From: Membranipora membranacea
Taxonomy: Eukaryota > Bryozoa > Gymnolaemata > Cheilostomatida > Membraniporidae
NCBI GenBank assembly: GCA_914767715.1
Contig: OU612071.1
Coordinates: forward strand, 22,193,681 to 22,257,680
Length of the DNA stretch: 64,000 nucleotides
Reading direction: 5' to 3'
The position numbers and the translations under genes were made by a program. The notes under the pieces are model-generated. The model worked only from the letters and a program-made list of their open reading frames with translations, had not been told where the DNA came from and did not search any database. Positions 11,783 to 23,148 of this stretch are shown here, piece by piece (position 1 is the stretch's first letter; the number at the start of each line of letters is the position of its first letter).

Positions 11783-11894
11783 CTATCTGCAGCCCTAGTA
11801 AATGCAATGGTCATGGACAATGTACAACGGATGTCACCAATAGGGTTATATGTATGTGTACTGCTGGCTGGAGAGGTGAAAGGTGCAATATACA
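11783..11894 (+). CDS. EGF-like domain exon 2
   Basis: A TTTTTTTTACAG acceptor starts the exon and GTGAGT ends it. The translation ICSPSKCNGHGQC, then VICMCTAGWRGERCNI, has all six EGF cysteines in the right spacing (C-x4-C-x5-C, C-x-C, C). The start joins exon 1 in phase. The exon ends with two spare bases (phase 2) and therefore does not join the EGF exon at 15663 directly. Either an exon between them is missed or the two belong to different transcripts. This is the most canonical EGF module in the window. Confidence 0.85.
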
Positions 11895-11900
11895 GTGAGT

Positions 11901-12713
11901 TCAAATTTTGTTTGGGAAATAATTTGTATCCTTTGTTAAGTTGTTGCTAATAATGGTCCGTTTTGTAATAAAGCTATCAAATTCATAATCTCTGAAATCT
12001 GCTTTGATCTTCTACATAACAAATGGAACAAACTAGTGCATACATAGTTTGTGATGTATACTTGCTCTATCATTTTCAGAAGATATTTTTTGTTGGACTA
12101 TGTGAAGAACACAGTCATGCAGATTGGGGTAGAGCACACTCGTATGTATGTATGTATATATTTGTATCAATTCTCATGATAAAATCAATGTTTCTCTTGT
12201 GCTCTGTGAATAAAAATAAAGTTTTTAAAAATTATAATAAAACATTGACTAGATTTATAATAAATGAATCAAGCTATTCGATTGAGCAGTTTTACACATA
12301 ATTAGCGAAAACAGTGTTTACGGCAGTTTACACGGTATAATATAATGCTATAATGCTCCACCATATAATGCTCGGGTAGGATCTGGATTTCTCTTGGTAA
12401 GTTACACCGATTGCATGAGCAATCAGATGATTAACTATCATATTATCAAAAAAGCAGGCACTGAAAATGCATATTATGCTAAGTGGAAGTAATAATAATT
12501 AGTGAACATTGTTACTTTAATTATTATTTGATTATAGAAAAGTATTCTTAAGTTTTTTTACATAACACAAGAGATGATGCTGGATAGCTGTTTGAGAAGA
12601 GAATTACTTTCTGAATTTCTATTTTATAGAAGAAGCTAGGTGACAGTGTTGAGTATGTTGAAAGATAATTGCATCTTGATACGTATTTAGTGGTGCCAGT
12701 GTTGTCTTCTACT
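11901..12713. other. Intron-like, nothing seen
   Basis: AT-rich sequence with a short (GTAT)n run near 12142. No exon or repeat is recognised. Confidence 0.5.
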
Positions 12714-12870
12714 TTAAATCACCTTTGGCCAGTTTCAAAAGACAGTTGATTATTTCAGAGTATCAAATCACAGATAATGGTTATTCAATTAGAGTCAAAA
12801 TAATTAATTGCAAGGGTGAAGTAGGGGAACTATCTCAGAATCAAAACAACGCTATTTTTTTGTGTGTGTA
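12714..12870. mobile_element. MITE fragment (TA/CACACAAAG family), 3' half
   Basis: It matches the right half of the copies at 17076 and 4116: ATCACCTTTGGCCAGTTTC, GAGTATCAAATCACAG, GAACTATCTCAGAATCAAAA. It ends in TTTTTTTGTGTGTG followed by TA, which preserves the true right terminus and target site that the 17076 copy lacks. The left half is absent. Confidence 0.75.
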
Positions 12871-13464
12871 GTTTTGCTGGAGATCTAAGAATTCCAGAAT
12901 TCAAATCTTCTGTTCGTATTTTTGATCCCTAAGACTTAAGGTTCTACTGTTTGTAAAACGTTCTGACCAAAGTATTGGAGTCCAGATACCTTCTTCGACA
13001 GTGATAGCATACAGACATTACCACCAATTCAATTACAATTTATCTGCTGTTATAGATTAGGATCGCTTTTTCGGATATTTAGAACTTCGCAGCGATCACC
13101 ATCATGACTGACAATGTAAGTGAAAATGACCGAACACTCTACGCATTTGAGTGAGCAATAGCTCATACTAGTAGCTAATTCTTTGTCGTGCACTTATTTT
13201 AAAATATGTACTAAGCAGATCAGTAAGCCTCAAGATCACTCAGTAGGCTAAGTAGTTTCTCTTTGCAATGTGTCATCTCTAAGTATCTGTTTGTTATTGA
13301 GTGAATTAAATTTGGATGGTTGTACAACTAAAAATATGATAGTTGATATTTATATCTTCAGTAATAAGTAGCACTGATAAACAGGGGTGTATATTCTAAA
13401 AAAATTCACTCACTGACATTTTAGAGATGTGCATAATGATCGGGCCCAGCCTGATCCTCACGGC

Positions 13465-13507
13465 GTAGGAGGGGAGGGGAGGGTGAGGGGAGGGTGTGGG
13501 AGGGGCG
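13465..13507 (+). other. G-rich tract with quadruplex potential
   Basis: Seven G-runs of 3-4 bases lie within about 40 bases (GGGGAGGGGAGGGTGAGGGG and onward), in an otherwise AT-rich region. This meets the usual four-run quadruplex pattern several times over. No adjacent gene start is recognised. Confidence 0.6.
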
Positions 13508-15662
13508 CTTAAGTGCCCTCCCACCACGGAAATTTTTGCATATCGGTAGCAAAATAGTGTAAGCAGAGAGGTATTTCAATAGCTCACTGAGCTGTTGGGT
13601 ACTTTCAGAAAACAACTCAATAGCAGTAGAAGATTACGGTAAAAATGCTCCAGTTGTAAAGCACCCATTTGAAAAAAAACTGACCTTGATTGGATTCGAG
13701 GCCACAACAATCTTATTAACAGTGATTATTAGGCAGACGCTCTACACACTGAGTTATTCAGCCATTCACGGAAATCCGTGGGCCGTGATTGCTAATATAC
13801 GCCACTGCTGATAAATAGTTAAATATTCAATGTTGCATACAGGAAGGCTATATTAAGCTAGCCTTCTAAGTGAGTAAAGGATTTAAAGAAAAACTGCCTG
13901 GTTTGACTAAATTATAGTACCCCACCTGGTCTTAATTCTTACCCTCAAGGATTCTGATTTTGTCGAAACTTATTCTACCGCCCTTGGTGTTGTCTGGTCC
14001 AAAATTTCATGTTATCATTTTTAAAATCAAGCTTGCTTCACATGAGTTAACAACCCTGCATGAAGTAACGTCAGCAGTTTTGCCATGGGAGAAAAGGTTA
14101 GGGGGCAGCAGGACGATCAAGATATATTGGGGAAACCACATGTCTTTCAAATATGAGTTGTGATTCATTAAGTTTTCCGAAGTCTTGTTTGAGGGTTAGC
14201 TTTTCATTGACGGAGTGCTATTGAGTGAAAACCAAAGTCGATACCTGCTTATGAGGCCCTAAGCGGCACTGAAGAATATGCCTTACGGTCAGAACTTTTC
14301 TCATAATTTGCACATCATGTTGAAAACATTTTACTACCTATGCATAAAAAGAAATTCCACTTGGCTTTATCTGTAAATTTTTAAATCGTCGTGCAGGGCG
14401 GTATCACAGTATTCGGTCACACCAGCCCGGTCTCACCCAATTCCTGCATAATACCTGGCCTATTTCACTCATTCTCAATATTACGTAAATGAGAAACATA
14501 GGATGATGTGTGTATTGACATTGACAATTGTGTACCTATATGAATAGACAGACAATCATCAACTCTACCCAACTAATAGGGATTGGAAACTCAAAATATT
14601 CGAAGGTGTTGTCAACAACCCATCCGTCTTTTAACACAAACTGAACCTACTTATCTGTGATTTTCTCTTGTTCTAAGTCAGCAAGAGCTTCATAGTTTCT
14701 TCACCATAAAATTTAGCTGTATCTAATGCTGAATTTAATTGATCTCTCTCAGATTAACACATGGATTTAAAGTGGAATATTTATGTCATGCTTAATTCAA
14801 TCAACAAGCCCTTGATTGTGATAAGATAGATCATAACAACAAAAATCCCTGATTTCTAATCAGGAATGACCTCACCTGTAATGTAAAATGATAAGTAATT
14901 CTTTTTTTTAAGTTATCATTTGTTGAGATAGCTCAAGCCCGTCTAAGTAATTCGATCAAAACTATAGCGACGATTTTATTCTTTTGGTAATCTGCTTGTC
15001 AACTTTCACTTTAGACACACATCTAAAACTCAGACAATTTAATTTTGATGGCCCTCAATTGCTATCTAGGCTTACAGTGCCTCCCCCCACAAAACCTTCC
15101 AGCTGATTTTACTTTGTCGCTTCAAGCCCTCAAGATAGTCACGATTGGCAGGGTAACAAATTGAAAGCTAGAAAAAACACCCTCTAATCATGATAGAATA
15201 TGGTTTGCGATGAATTATTTTGCAATTCAACTGAATGCTGTCAATACTGATACATACAATTACTCTGAGTGTTTCAGTACAATGGTAAACTAAATAATTG
15301 AAAATTCCTTTGACAGAGTGCTGTAGTGGTTTGACTGTTGGATTGATGCTGGACTTGCTTGGTTTTGTGATTCCTTATCAGCTTGAATAGGCTCTACTGT
15401 TTGTTAATTCATGTGGGGAGAACTCCTAATTAAATTCGTAATAATCTAGTGTAGACAACGCATTGTAAAATCGTAGTGTTAGCACTAGACAAGCCCAGAG
15501 TGCTCTGATTTACCATTTAGTAGTAAGTCTAAGCCTTCATAGCCAAGAGGGTTTTCCCCTCTATTGAAATTGGTTGTATCAAAAATTTTTCCTTTCAACA
15601 TAAGCAAGATATTAGGCTGACACATGTTTTCAGATAAATTGAGTTTTTTCATTTAAATGCAG
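13508..15662. other. Intron-like, no gene seen
   Basis: No recognisable exon or repeat. By position it lies within the intron between EGF exons 2 and 3, if they are one gene. Confidence 0.45.
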
Positions 15663-15788
15663 GGGTTGGTGCCGATGACTGTGCCAGCGCGCCTTGTGGC
15701 CCTCATGGAATTTGTTCTGACTCATGGCGAGGAAATGGCTTTGAATGTTTATGTCATGACGACTGGTCTGGCTCAACATGTTCAATAT
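15663..15788 (+). CDS. EGF-like domain exon 3
   Basis: An AAATGCAG acceptor and GTAAGT donor bound a 126-nt exon of phase 1-1. It reads DDCASAPCGPHGICSD, then FECLCHDDWSGSTCSI, a complete EGF-like module with six cysteines. Together with the exons at 11438 and 11783 it indicates an extracellular EGF-repeat protein. The following candidate exon at 15992 opens in a different phase, so the immediate splice partner is uncertain. Confidence 0.82.
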
Positions 15789-15991
15789 GTAAGTTCAAAT
15801 TTTCCTCAATGCTTGGAGCGTTCAAATCAAAAACATGATCTGCAGATCTAATGGCTGATTAAAATTCAGGTGTCTTATCACTCGCCCATCCCGAAGCATG
15901 GACGGCAAAATATTAGTACTTTAGTAGCACATACCATCATGTTTACATGTTCTCCTGATTTGTATCATTGTTCTATTTTCTTTGGTTACAG

Positions 15992-16134
15992 ATACTCCAA
16001 GAACTGGTGAGTGCTTATGACAATATTACTGTACCTAGGAGTACCAATGGGTCTCTACTATATTTATCAGAACCGGAAGACAAAAATGTGGACCTGAAAC
16101 TTGTTTATCCAAAATTATTTGTCTACTCAAATTT
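15992..16134 (+). CDS. Candidate extracellular exon after the EGF module
   Basis: TTTGGTTACAG lies before it and GTAAGT after it. The phase-0 frame is open for its whole 143 nt (ILQELVSAYDNITVPRSTNG onward, to FVYSN) and contains N-glycosylation sequons NIT and NGS. It ends with two spare bases, which match in phase the candidate exon at 19279. In the phase left by EGF exon 3 it hits a stop after ten codons, so either a missed exon lies between them or the short form ends at the internal GTGAGT at about 16007. No domain is recognised. Confidence 0.4.
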
Positions 16135-16805
16135 GTAAGTGTTGCATGTATCAGAACCCCAATGATACTGTCTGTAAGCAAAATTTGAGGATTTTTATGC
16201 TAACATGACCTGTAAATGGTGTTAAATGTGACTGTAAACTATTTTAATTATCTAGGCGCAGTTTTTCCTGTACTCGGAGCCTTTGATGAAGGTGGTCATC
16301 TGATGAGCATGGGCACATTAAGGAGTGAGACCTTTTCAATCTTAATGTTCGCTGCTGCTTTAACTTCCTGTTACCTTCATTTATCTGATCACCATTGATT
16401 ACCGTGTTATTTTCCTGACTGTTTATCAATTATTCTAACAAACTAACTGACTTTTAAGAATTAGCAAGTAATCTCAATTATGTCTAGTAAAATTTTAAGC
16501 ACAAATTATTCACAAACAAGCAAATTCAATGAATGTTTTGTAGCAGTTTTCGCCTAAATATATCTTTAGGAAACATAACATTTTACGATTTTATGATACT
16601 GCCTCATCTTTAATTTCTTTGTCGAATACAGTCTGTAGGGCAAAAATGAAACAGATAAGTAACATCAAGGTTTCAAACAAAAGGAGCGAGACTATAAATG
16701 TGCGTGAGTGTTCCATCTGCCAGAATTCCTACACTGTTATCCAAACAGTTCCAATTGAACATTCCAAATGACTAAAACGTTCCAAATGGTCATCATACAT
16801 GTCAT

Positions 16806-16877
16806 ATGGGACCTAAAACCGTCATTTGGAACTTTAAATTGTAGATTTGAAGTTCCAAATGACTTTTAAGGTCCCAT
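16806..16877. repeat. Long hairpin (35-base arms)
   Basis: The left arm ATGGGACCTAAAACC, then GTCATTTGGAACTTTAAAT, pairs with the right arm ATTTGAAGTTCCAAATGAC, then TTTTAAGGTCCCAT, with about four mismatches and almost no loop. The module TTCCAAATGAC also occurs twice more just upstream (16760-16790). This is probably the core of a palindromic (foldback) repeat. Confidence 0.7.
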
Positions 16878-17077
16878 AAATTCCAATTACAGTGAATAAA
16901 CAAGTCTAAGGATTTAACATCCCAGCAACATACAATGGGGACAGGTCATAAAATAGTAGGGCAAAGGTGAGATATTTCTGAAATTTGTTAATCACATAAG
17001 AGCGAAAGTTGTAATCCCCACAAACAAAATATTATTTTGAGTGCATATTTGAGTACCAAAATGCTTGACAATAGGTA

Positions 17078-17386
17078 CACACAAAGAAATTTTAGAATCA
17101 GAATGATTTTAGCTCATAATCAAAAGGCAAATTAGCATCAAATAAAAGTTGTTTTGATTCTAAGATAGTTCCCCCACTTCACCCTTAGAATTAATCAAAT
17201 AAGAATCCTATTTTAGAGTTAATTTTACTCTTTTATCACCTTTGGCCAGTTTCAAAAGACAGTTGGTTAATTCAGAGTATCAACTCACAGCTGATTGTTT
17301 TTCAATTAGCAGGTCATTTTAGTGTCAAAATAATTCATTGCACGGGTGAAGTAAGAGAACTATCTCAGAATCAAAACAACGCTATA
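17078..17386. mobile_element. MITE (TA/CACACAAAG family), near-complete copy
   Basis: The left end is TA followed by CACACAAAGAAATTTTAGAA. The body matches 4116-4388 almost base for base, and the right part ends at AAAACAACGCTATA. The last 15 or so bases of the right terminus (seen at 12870) are lost. It is about 310 bases and noncoding, and it shows what the 4116-8114 element looked like before it was itself invaded. Confidence 0.8.
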
Positions 17387-17483
17387 ATGGTAAGAGTAAT
17401 AGTAATAATAATAGCATAGTCATTTCCACCCTTGTGCTCAGACAATGAAGAAGTTCATCACTTACAGACCTACAGCCAGAAAT

Positions 17484-17630
17484 AATTCTACTCTGATCGG
17501 ATATTATATTCTTCTCTGATCGGATATTATATTCTATTCTGATCGGATATTATATTCTACTCTGATCGGATATCATATTCTACTCTGATCGGATATTTAT
17601 CCTTCTCTGAACAGATACTTTATTCTTCTC
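17484..17630 (+). repeat. Minisatellite, about 25 bp unit, 6 copies
   Basis: Five units share CTCTGATCGGATATTATATT with single-base variants, and a sixth, degenerate unit reads CTCTGAACAGATACTTTATT. It is a simple head-to-tail array. Confidence 0.9.
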
Positions 17631-18054
17631 CAGTTTATTCCAAGATCTTCTCTGGACTCAGGTAATTTTCATTAATTTTGTTATGTTCATTCTCATAAGA
17701 TAACAGTAAATGGCCCAATTATGCAATTTAAGTCCAGCTAAGGTGATGGTATGAAGTAGTCTTCATTTTCGAGCTCCATATTGCTACTAAAACAACTCAT
17801 AAATGAATCAAATCTAGATTATGATCTAATTAATGGTTTTTGGGCAGCTAAGGTGGTGATTACAAGCTTCAGTATGAAACAAGCTCACAGTCCACAGAGA
17901 TGTTCATATAAGAGATTTTTAGAGCTTGACTGGAAGGCGCGTGAATTTCATTAACTTTCAAAATTGGCATGATATTAGAAATATGATTCGTAGGCATTGC
18001 TAGTGGAAAGGCGAACTGGAAAAGTAATGATTGATTGATAAACTGAATGGGGTT

Positions 18055-18320
18055 AAGTAACGGAATTTTTGCACATGACACTCTGTTGCTGGCAGACTAG
18101 GATAGTAGTGATTCTATAAATGAATTCTACTATTTGTTTGATGATTGTGTAATTTCATGCTTTGGAATGTGACCGCATCTGTATGAGGATAAGTAACAGA
18201 CTTGTTGCACATGACCCTCTGTTGCTAGCAGACTAGCACAGTAGTGATTCCATAAATTTATTCACCTGTGTTTGATTATTGTGTAATTTCATGCTGTAGA
18301 ATGTCACCACATCTGCACTG
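18055..18320 (+). repeat. Two-copy tandem repeat, 135 bp unit
   Basis: Unit 1 (AAGTAACGGAATTTTTGCAC to about 18180) and unit 2 (AAGTAACAGACTTGTTGCAC to about 18320) share CTCTGTTGCT, GTAGTGATTC and TGTGTAATTTCATGCT at the same offsets, with an estimated 85-90% identity. It is noncoding. Confidence 0.85.
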
Positions 18321-18779
18321 GCTTAGCTATGTGATTAGATGCACATGATACCATAATGTTTCAATCAAATGTGTTGTATCAAAAATTTGAGGACGACTAA
18401 AATGTTGATACTATTCATGGGCAGGAAGGTGGTGTTTTAAAATTGCAGTATGATTTTATTCTGAGCCCATCGTGCTTCTTATATTATCTTTGTGTGGAGG
18501 TTCACCGTAGGGTGCCTGGTATTGAAGCATATTTCCACTCTAAACTTGTTTTCTTGAGTTCTATCCTCAAATTTCTAGGCTTATTAGTAGAATTATGTTT
18601 GTCATGATAGACCATCGCTGTTTGACTGTTGATTTCAGACTCAAACAACATTGACTATGATCAGGATTGTAATAATTTTAGTATGTAATGGGTCATAGCT
18701 CACCTATGCACGGAATTTGTACTGAAATATTTTACCTAAACTCTCGGATATCAGTTGAATGGACCAGGGGGGATTTCTA

Positions 18780-18915
18780 GCCTTCAATTGTGGCCCTGCC
18801 ATTTTTTACTGTCCCGTGCAGCGTAGCTGTGCACCAAGGCCACATAGCGCCCGAGAAAACCCAGCAGGGTCTTAGCCCCCCAGCGGGGCTCGGGGCAGAG
18901 GTTTTGGAGGAGTGT
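18780..18915. other. Local GC-rich block
   Basis: A GC-rich island in AT-rich surroundings containing the pairing blocks CCCCCCAGCGGGGCTCGGGG. It could be the 3' part of a repeat family. No gene is seen. The rest of 18321-19270 is featureless. Confidence 0.4.
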
Positions 18916-19278
18916 CTTAGGTGAAAGTTAACAAGCTAAAAGAATAAAGCAGTCAACCTATATATGCAGCATGGCTACATACTGTCAGAGCTGCCATTTT
19001 GATTAGGTGGGCATGAGCTGTCGCAACAGAAGTGATTACTGATAAAAAAAATCACTTGACAATTCAGCTAACTACGTTATTACGTTACTTGTACAATATT
19101 TGTGAGTTTTCTTTTAATTTCACCGGAGGGCATAAACGATTTGGCCTACAACTTTCATGCTGAGTATGCTGATAGTGGAATTTCCTCCAACGAAAAATTT
19201 TGTCTACGTTCTCACTGCTTGACTACAGTTAGTAGAAATATTTCCATCCGATTTATTGTATACTTTTATCATTTCCAG

Positions 19279-19381
19279 CTCAGCTCCTTCGTGTACTAGA
19301 TACACCATACCATCGAACTGGCCAAATGATGTACTCCAATATCTTGTCAAGGGGAGTAATGAATCACCTTCGCCGACCATT
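19279..19381 (+). CDS. Candidate exon of the EGF-type gene
   Basis: It is preceded by ATCATTTCCAG and followed by GTAAAT. The open frame reads SAPSCTRYTIPSNWPNDVLQ, then YLVKGSNESPSPTI. One leading base fits the two trailing bases of the candidate exon at 15992-16134. The composition is extracellular (one sequon, one cysteine). The frame also stays open past the donor to 19462, so the 3' boundary is uncertain. No domain is recognised. Confidence 0.35.
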
Positions 19382-19744
19382 GTAAATCTTCTTGTCAACC
19401 ATATCATATCTCACATAAAAATCAAACACCTCAGCCCAACAGAGCATAAGTATATTATTTAAATTTTAGAATACTCGCTTCTTGTTTCAATAATATCCCA
19501 ACCTGAAAATTAGTCAGTATGCAAAAACTATGAGTAATCCCTGCTTAGGTAACTACCAGCCTACACATGAATAACGCAGAGGCTGGTATTCACGAGTTGA
19601 ATCAGTATAAACAGACAGATGATTTGAGAACAAGCTCACATCCATCGCATCATCTAGATTTTCAGTGAAATCATATGATCACGCTGGGCTATGCTGTTAT
19701 AGCATAGTCATAGCATTAACACAGTTTTTCACGTTTTCTTATAG

Positions 19745-19837
19745 ATTTGCCGATTGTCAATGGTCAGGGAGCTTCTAAAAAATCTAATAGAGAAGTATCT
19801 GAAACTGGAATGTCAAGCTTCTGGTTCATACAGCATG
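19745..19837 (+). CDS. Candidate exon
   Basis: A pyrimidine-rich TTTTCTTATAG acceptor and GTAAGTC donor flank about 93 bases open in two frames. The phase-0 frame (SMVRELLKNLIEKYLKLECQ) fits the 19279 exon, and it looks helical. An alternative frame reads LPIVNGQGASKKSNREVSET. Support comes from splice signals only; function unknown. Confidence 0.3.
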
Positions 19838-21374
19838 TAAGTCATCTAAGGTTGAATGCGGCTACATCAAACAGTCAAATATGTTAATTACCGTCTGATA
19901 GCTTCAGTTCAAATAAGGAGTTGAACAAACTTCATATCAAAATTCAAGGGAGTTGTCACCCCTTTGGAGCTATGTAAATTGGGTAAATCACTTCCACATA
20001 AACATGGTGATATGACAATCACAGTAACTCCACGGCTATGTGAAGCTAGACATGCCTTAGTGTAGATATGATGGCTTACCCTAGGACTCTTATTGCTCAC
20101 CATGGTGTCGCTTATAGTAATGTGAGTAATGTCTAAGATTGCTTCCAGGTCAATGTGTATTTATAAGACTATGGCAATTTAAGGAGGTTTTTCAAAATTC
20201 AATGTGGTAGGGCCGTTGCCCCCTGGCCCTACCTACCTACCTACCTACCTATGAATACACCCCTGCTGCCAACATAATAATTATACATCCATGTGTAATT
20301 AGAAATATACATGCTATTTTAGTGACGCTCTCTACCAAAAGATGAAAAAGCGGTTCCAGCGATTCAGATATAACGGCAAAAAAGAGGCCTAGAAGACAGG
20401 CAAGGCTCTACCTCAGGCGATTCAGGTTAACCAAAAGTTAGTGCCAAGCAGCAGACATACAAGGCCTGCTACATCTCCAGTCAAGAGACACGCTCCCCAA
20501 CAGTCTCCCAAATAGGTATAATACAAATCTCTTCTCTATGATACAGAGGTGCCCAAACAAATTTCTTTGAAGTGATAAGTAAATGGATATATATACCAAT
20601 AGTTCAACTTGTCTCCCTCTACCCAGCCAACCGAAGCAGGGATCTTCAACATGTCAGCTTTTGGTGTGTTTTCTTTATTTGAATGTTTGTTCAAGAGCAG
20701 AGACATAAAATGAAACACCATCCAAGTCTGTGAAGTCCAATTGTTACTGACTCCTATCCAGGTGTTTTCAGATCTTTGAGAAGCAGAGATGTTTTAAAAC
20801 TTCCGCTATTCGCATATGTTTCTTCACGCTGTGCCAATTGTCGAACCAAAACAAGCGAACATAATATCAGACAACTCCTATTTTGTTAATAAACTGCTTA
20901 AATACTAACCCTAACAATCCATATCTCAACCAGTGCTATTCTGAAAACTATAAATGAAGGATATGCCATCAAACTCCCAAGAGTCCAAATATCAAGATAA
21001 ATAATAACAACACGGTAAGCCATTTTTTTGCAACTCCAAAGCAGATGATGACGAGGTTTATCTTATGATTAAAACATTTTCCTTCCCGATATTTTACGTG
21101 CTGACATTTGAAGGGATCAGAATTGAGCAGTGAAACTCATCAGCCAGTTAAAAATAAGAGTAATCACACAAAGCTTTAGTCTCTCGCAGATAGCAAACTA
21201 TGATATTATTTAGATACCTAAAACAAATTTGGGACTTACAACCATATACATGACAATGTTGCTTTTGAATTATTTTTCTCTTTTTAATGTATTGAAGTAT
21301 AAACATTTCCATTGTATTGCTTCCAACAATGAAAGCTTATGGGTATAACTGATAACCAATAAAAAATTGAGTAA
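19838..21374. other. No confident gene; one basic ORF piece at 20320-20520
   Basis: After TTTTAG at about 20320 a frame reads YQKMKKRFQRFRYNGKKEA before a stop, and the next frame reads LPQAIQVNQKLVPSSRH, then TSPVKRHAPQQSPK. The basic, low-complexity composition is coding-like and could be a cytoplasmic tail, but the frame is broken. A (CTAC)n microsatellite lies at about 20228-20252. The rest is empty. Confidence 0.3.
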
Positions 21375-22500
21375 ATGTGGATAAAAGACGCAGTACAGGA
21401 TATGATTTTGATTCTGTGGTTGCAGACCAAACTATTTGAAATGGAAAGAAGGTATCACTTGAGATACAGACCTTGTAGGAATACAAGCCAGCAAGCACTC
21501 AAATATCGAGCCCACCTCCTCTGTCTTCCTTCTTTATGCACACTGCAACACATGCTCCAAAGTTTCCAAACGGCACCTGGATTTCATGAGCAGGTATTTA
21601 GGACACTCAGAATCTAGATGGAGGCAATGAGCGATTTAGATATGTACTGCACTGTGGTGTGTGACGAGATTACCATCAGGGCTGACATCTGTTACAAAAG
21701 CAAAACAATGCAGTCGAGGACAAAATATGTAGCAAACAGTGTGCTAGTTTTCACAAACCATGGCCTCAGAAGTAAATGGAAACAATCAGCTGGATACATT
21801 CTAACATCTGGAAGTATAAGCGCTACCATACTTCACGACCTGACGCATGAATGCATAAAGAAACTCAGAGATGCTGGATTGGTTCCAAAACCTCTAATAT
21901 GTGACCAGGGTCCTAACAATAGAAAATTTCTCAAACATGTCTCTCCAAACTCGCTAGTTTTCTCCAACAATTACTCAGACACAACATATCTAATATATGA
22001 TGCGCCACATTTTATTAAAAAGGTTCGGAACAATTTCAAAAGGAACACGCTGTCTATGGGGGGAGATGACATTCGCTGGGATCATTTGGTGCAGTTTTTT
22101 GAGTAAGTCAAGTCACAGTTGCTGAGGTTGGCACTGAGAGTGACAAAAAAAAACTTATCTTCATTCCAGCATTCAAGGAAATGAGAGTAATTCATGCAGC
22201 ACAGTTCAAGAGTCACACCGTTGCTGTCGTTATGTCAGACACTGGAAGCATTGAGAAAACTACCTAAGAGTGCAGCACCTACCATTACCTTTATATCATC
22301 TTTCAAGGTCTTGTTTGAAATCCTCTACAGCCATCAAATCAACAGTGGCAAACCCACAAACAACGCATTCACTAACACCATGGAACAAAAACAGTTCATG
22401 AAGGAGGCGATGAAGAAGCTCTCTTCTATCAACAGCAGTAGTCACCGCTCTCCCGTGTATTGGGGGATGGAAGATTTGTTATGTCCAGTTTAGAGCATTA
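21375..22500 (+). pseudogene. P-element/THAP9-like transposase relic, copy 1
   Basis: The domain order matches the catalytic core of P-element-type transposases. A linker LLCLPSLCTLQHMLQ, then APGFHEQVF, is the conserved 'LPSxRTLxxW...pGF' region. Then come VVCDEITIRADICY with the first acidic residue, GLRSKWKQSAGYIL, and ICDQGPNNRKFLKHV with the second aspartate. IYDAPHFIKKVRNNF and the GDDIRWDHLVQFFE end follow. A stop or frame change lies between the linker and the core at about 21615. After 22106 the similarity continues in other frames to about 22500 (FKVLFEILYSHQINSG). No THAP zinc finger is visible upstream. A second copy with close DNA similarity lies at 38349. It is dead, but fairly young by its intact 160-codon core. 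Confidence 0.85.
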
Positions 22501-22920
22501 TTTAGGCAGGCCACCACTATGCAGATGCTAAGCAAAAGCTACACCAGCAATTGCTCGGATGCGGGAGACATATCATTGTTAGAGCTCAGTAATATAACTC
22601 GCACTAACAAACCTGCCGATTCACTTCACTCTTCCTCTGCATCAGCAAAACTCTGCCAGAGGATATTGCCACTCTGGCTAACCTGCCGGCCAACAACATA
22701 TCTGTAGATGTCGCATGGTATGTGCTAGCACGTCATATTACTGAGCGGTGTGAGCACTGCAGTATCATTTGTATTACCTTCCCCCCACAATCCGACTTAC
22801 GAATGAGGTTATTCGGATACAATCCTATGGTGAGAACTGTCACCTCACATACACAGTCGGAGTATATTTCATTGACATACTCCTGTGCTAAAACCACCTT
22901 TTCTGCAGAGTTTGCCTAGG
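22501..22920 (+). pseudogene. Probable C-terminal remnant of the P-like transposase
   Basis: Short frames continue without a clear domain. One piece, LARHITERCEHCSIICITF, has a C-x2-C pair compatible with the cysteine-containing region that follows the core in THAP9-like proteins. This is assigned by position and is weakly supported. Confidence 0.35.
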
Positions 22921-23148
22921 GAGCCACTCCACAATCAGACTAACAATATCAATTTGGTTTAACCAAAACGATGAGCTTTGAAACCCAAAAAAATAGAAAT
23001 GTGATAATACGTAGCTCAGCTACTAGTCCGTATCTTTAACAAAGGCCTGATATACTTCACGTGTTTTGTCTTAACAATCGCAATATTTGGTGGATGATGT
23101 ATCACCAACTCTGTAGAATGCAATTTAATTGCTACAATTTTATTTCAG

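Noticed and set aside
17484-17630. CRISPR-like array of about 25-base repeats
   Set aside because: Units are directly contiguous with no unique spacers; it is a minisatellite.
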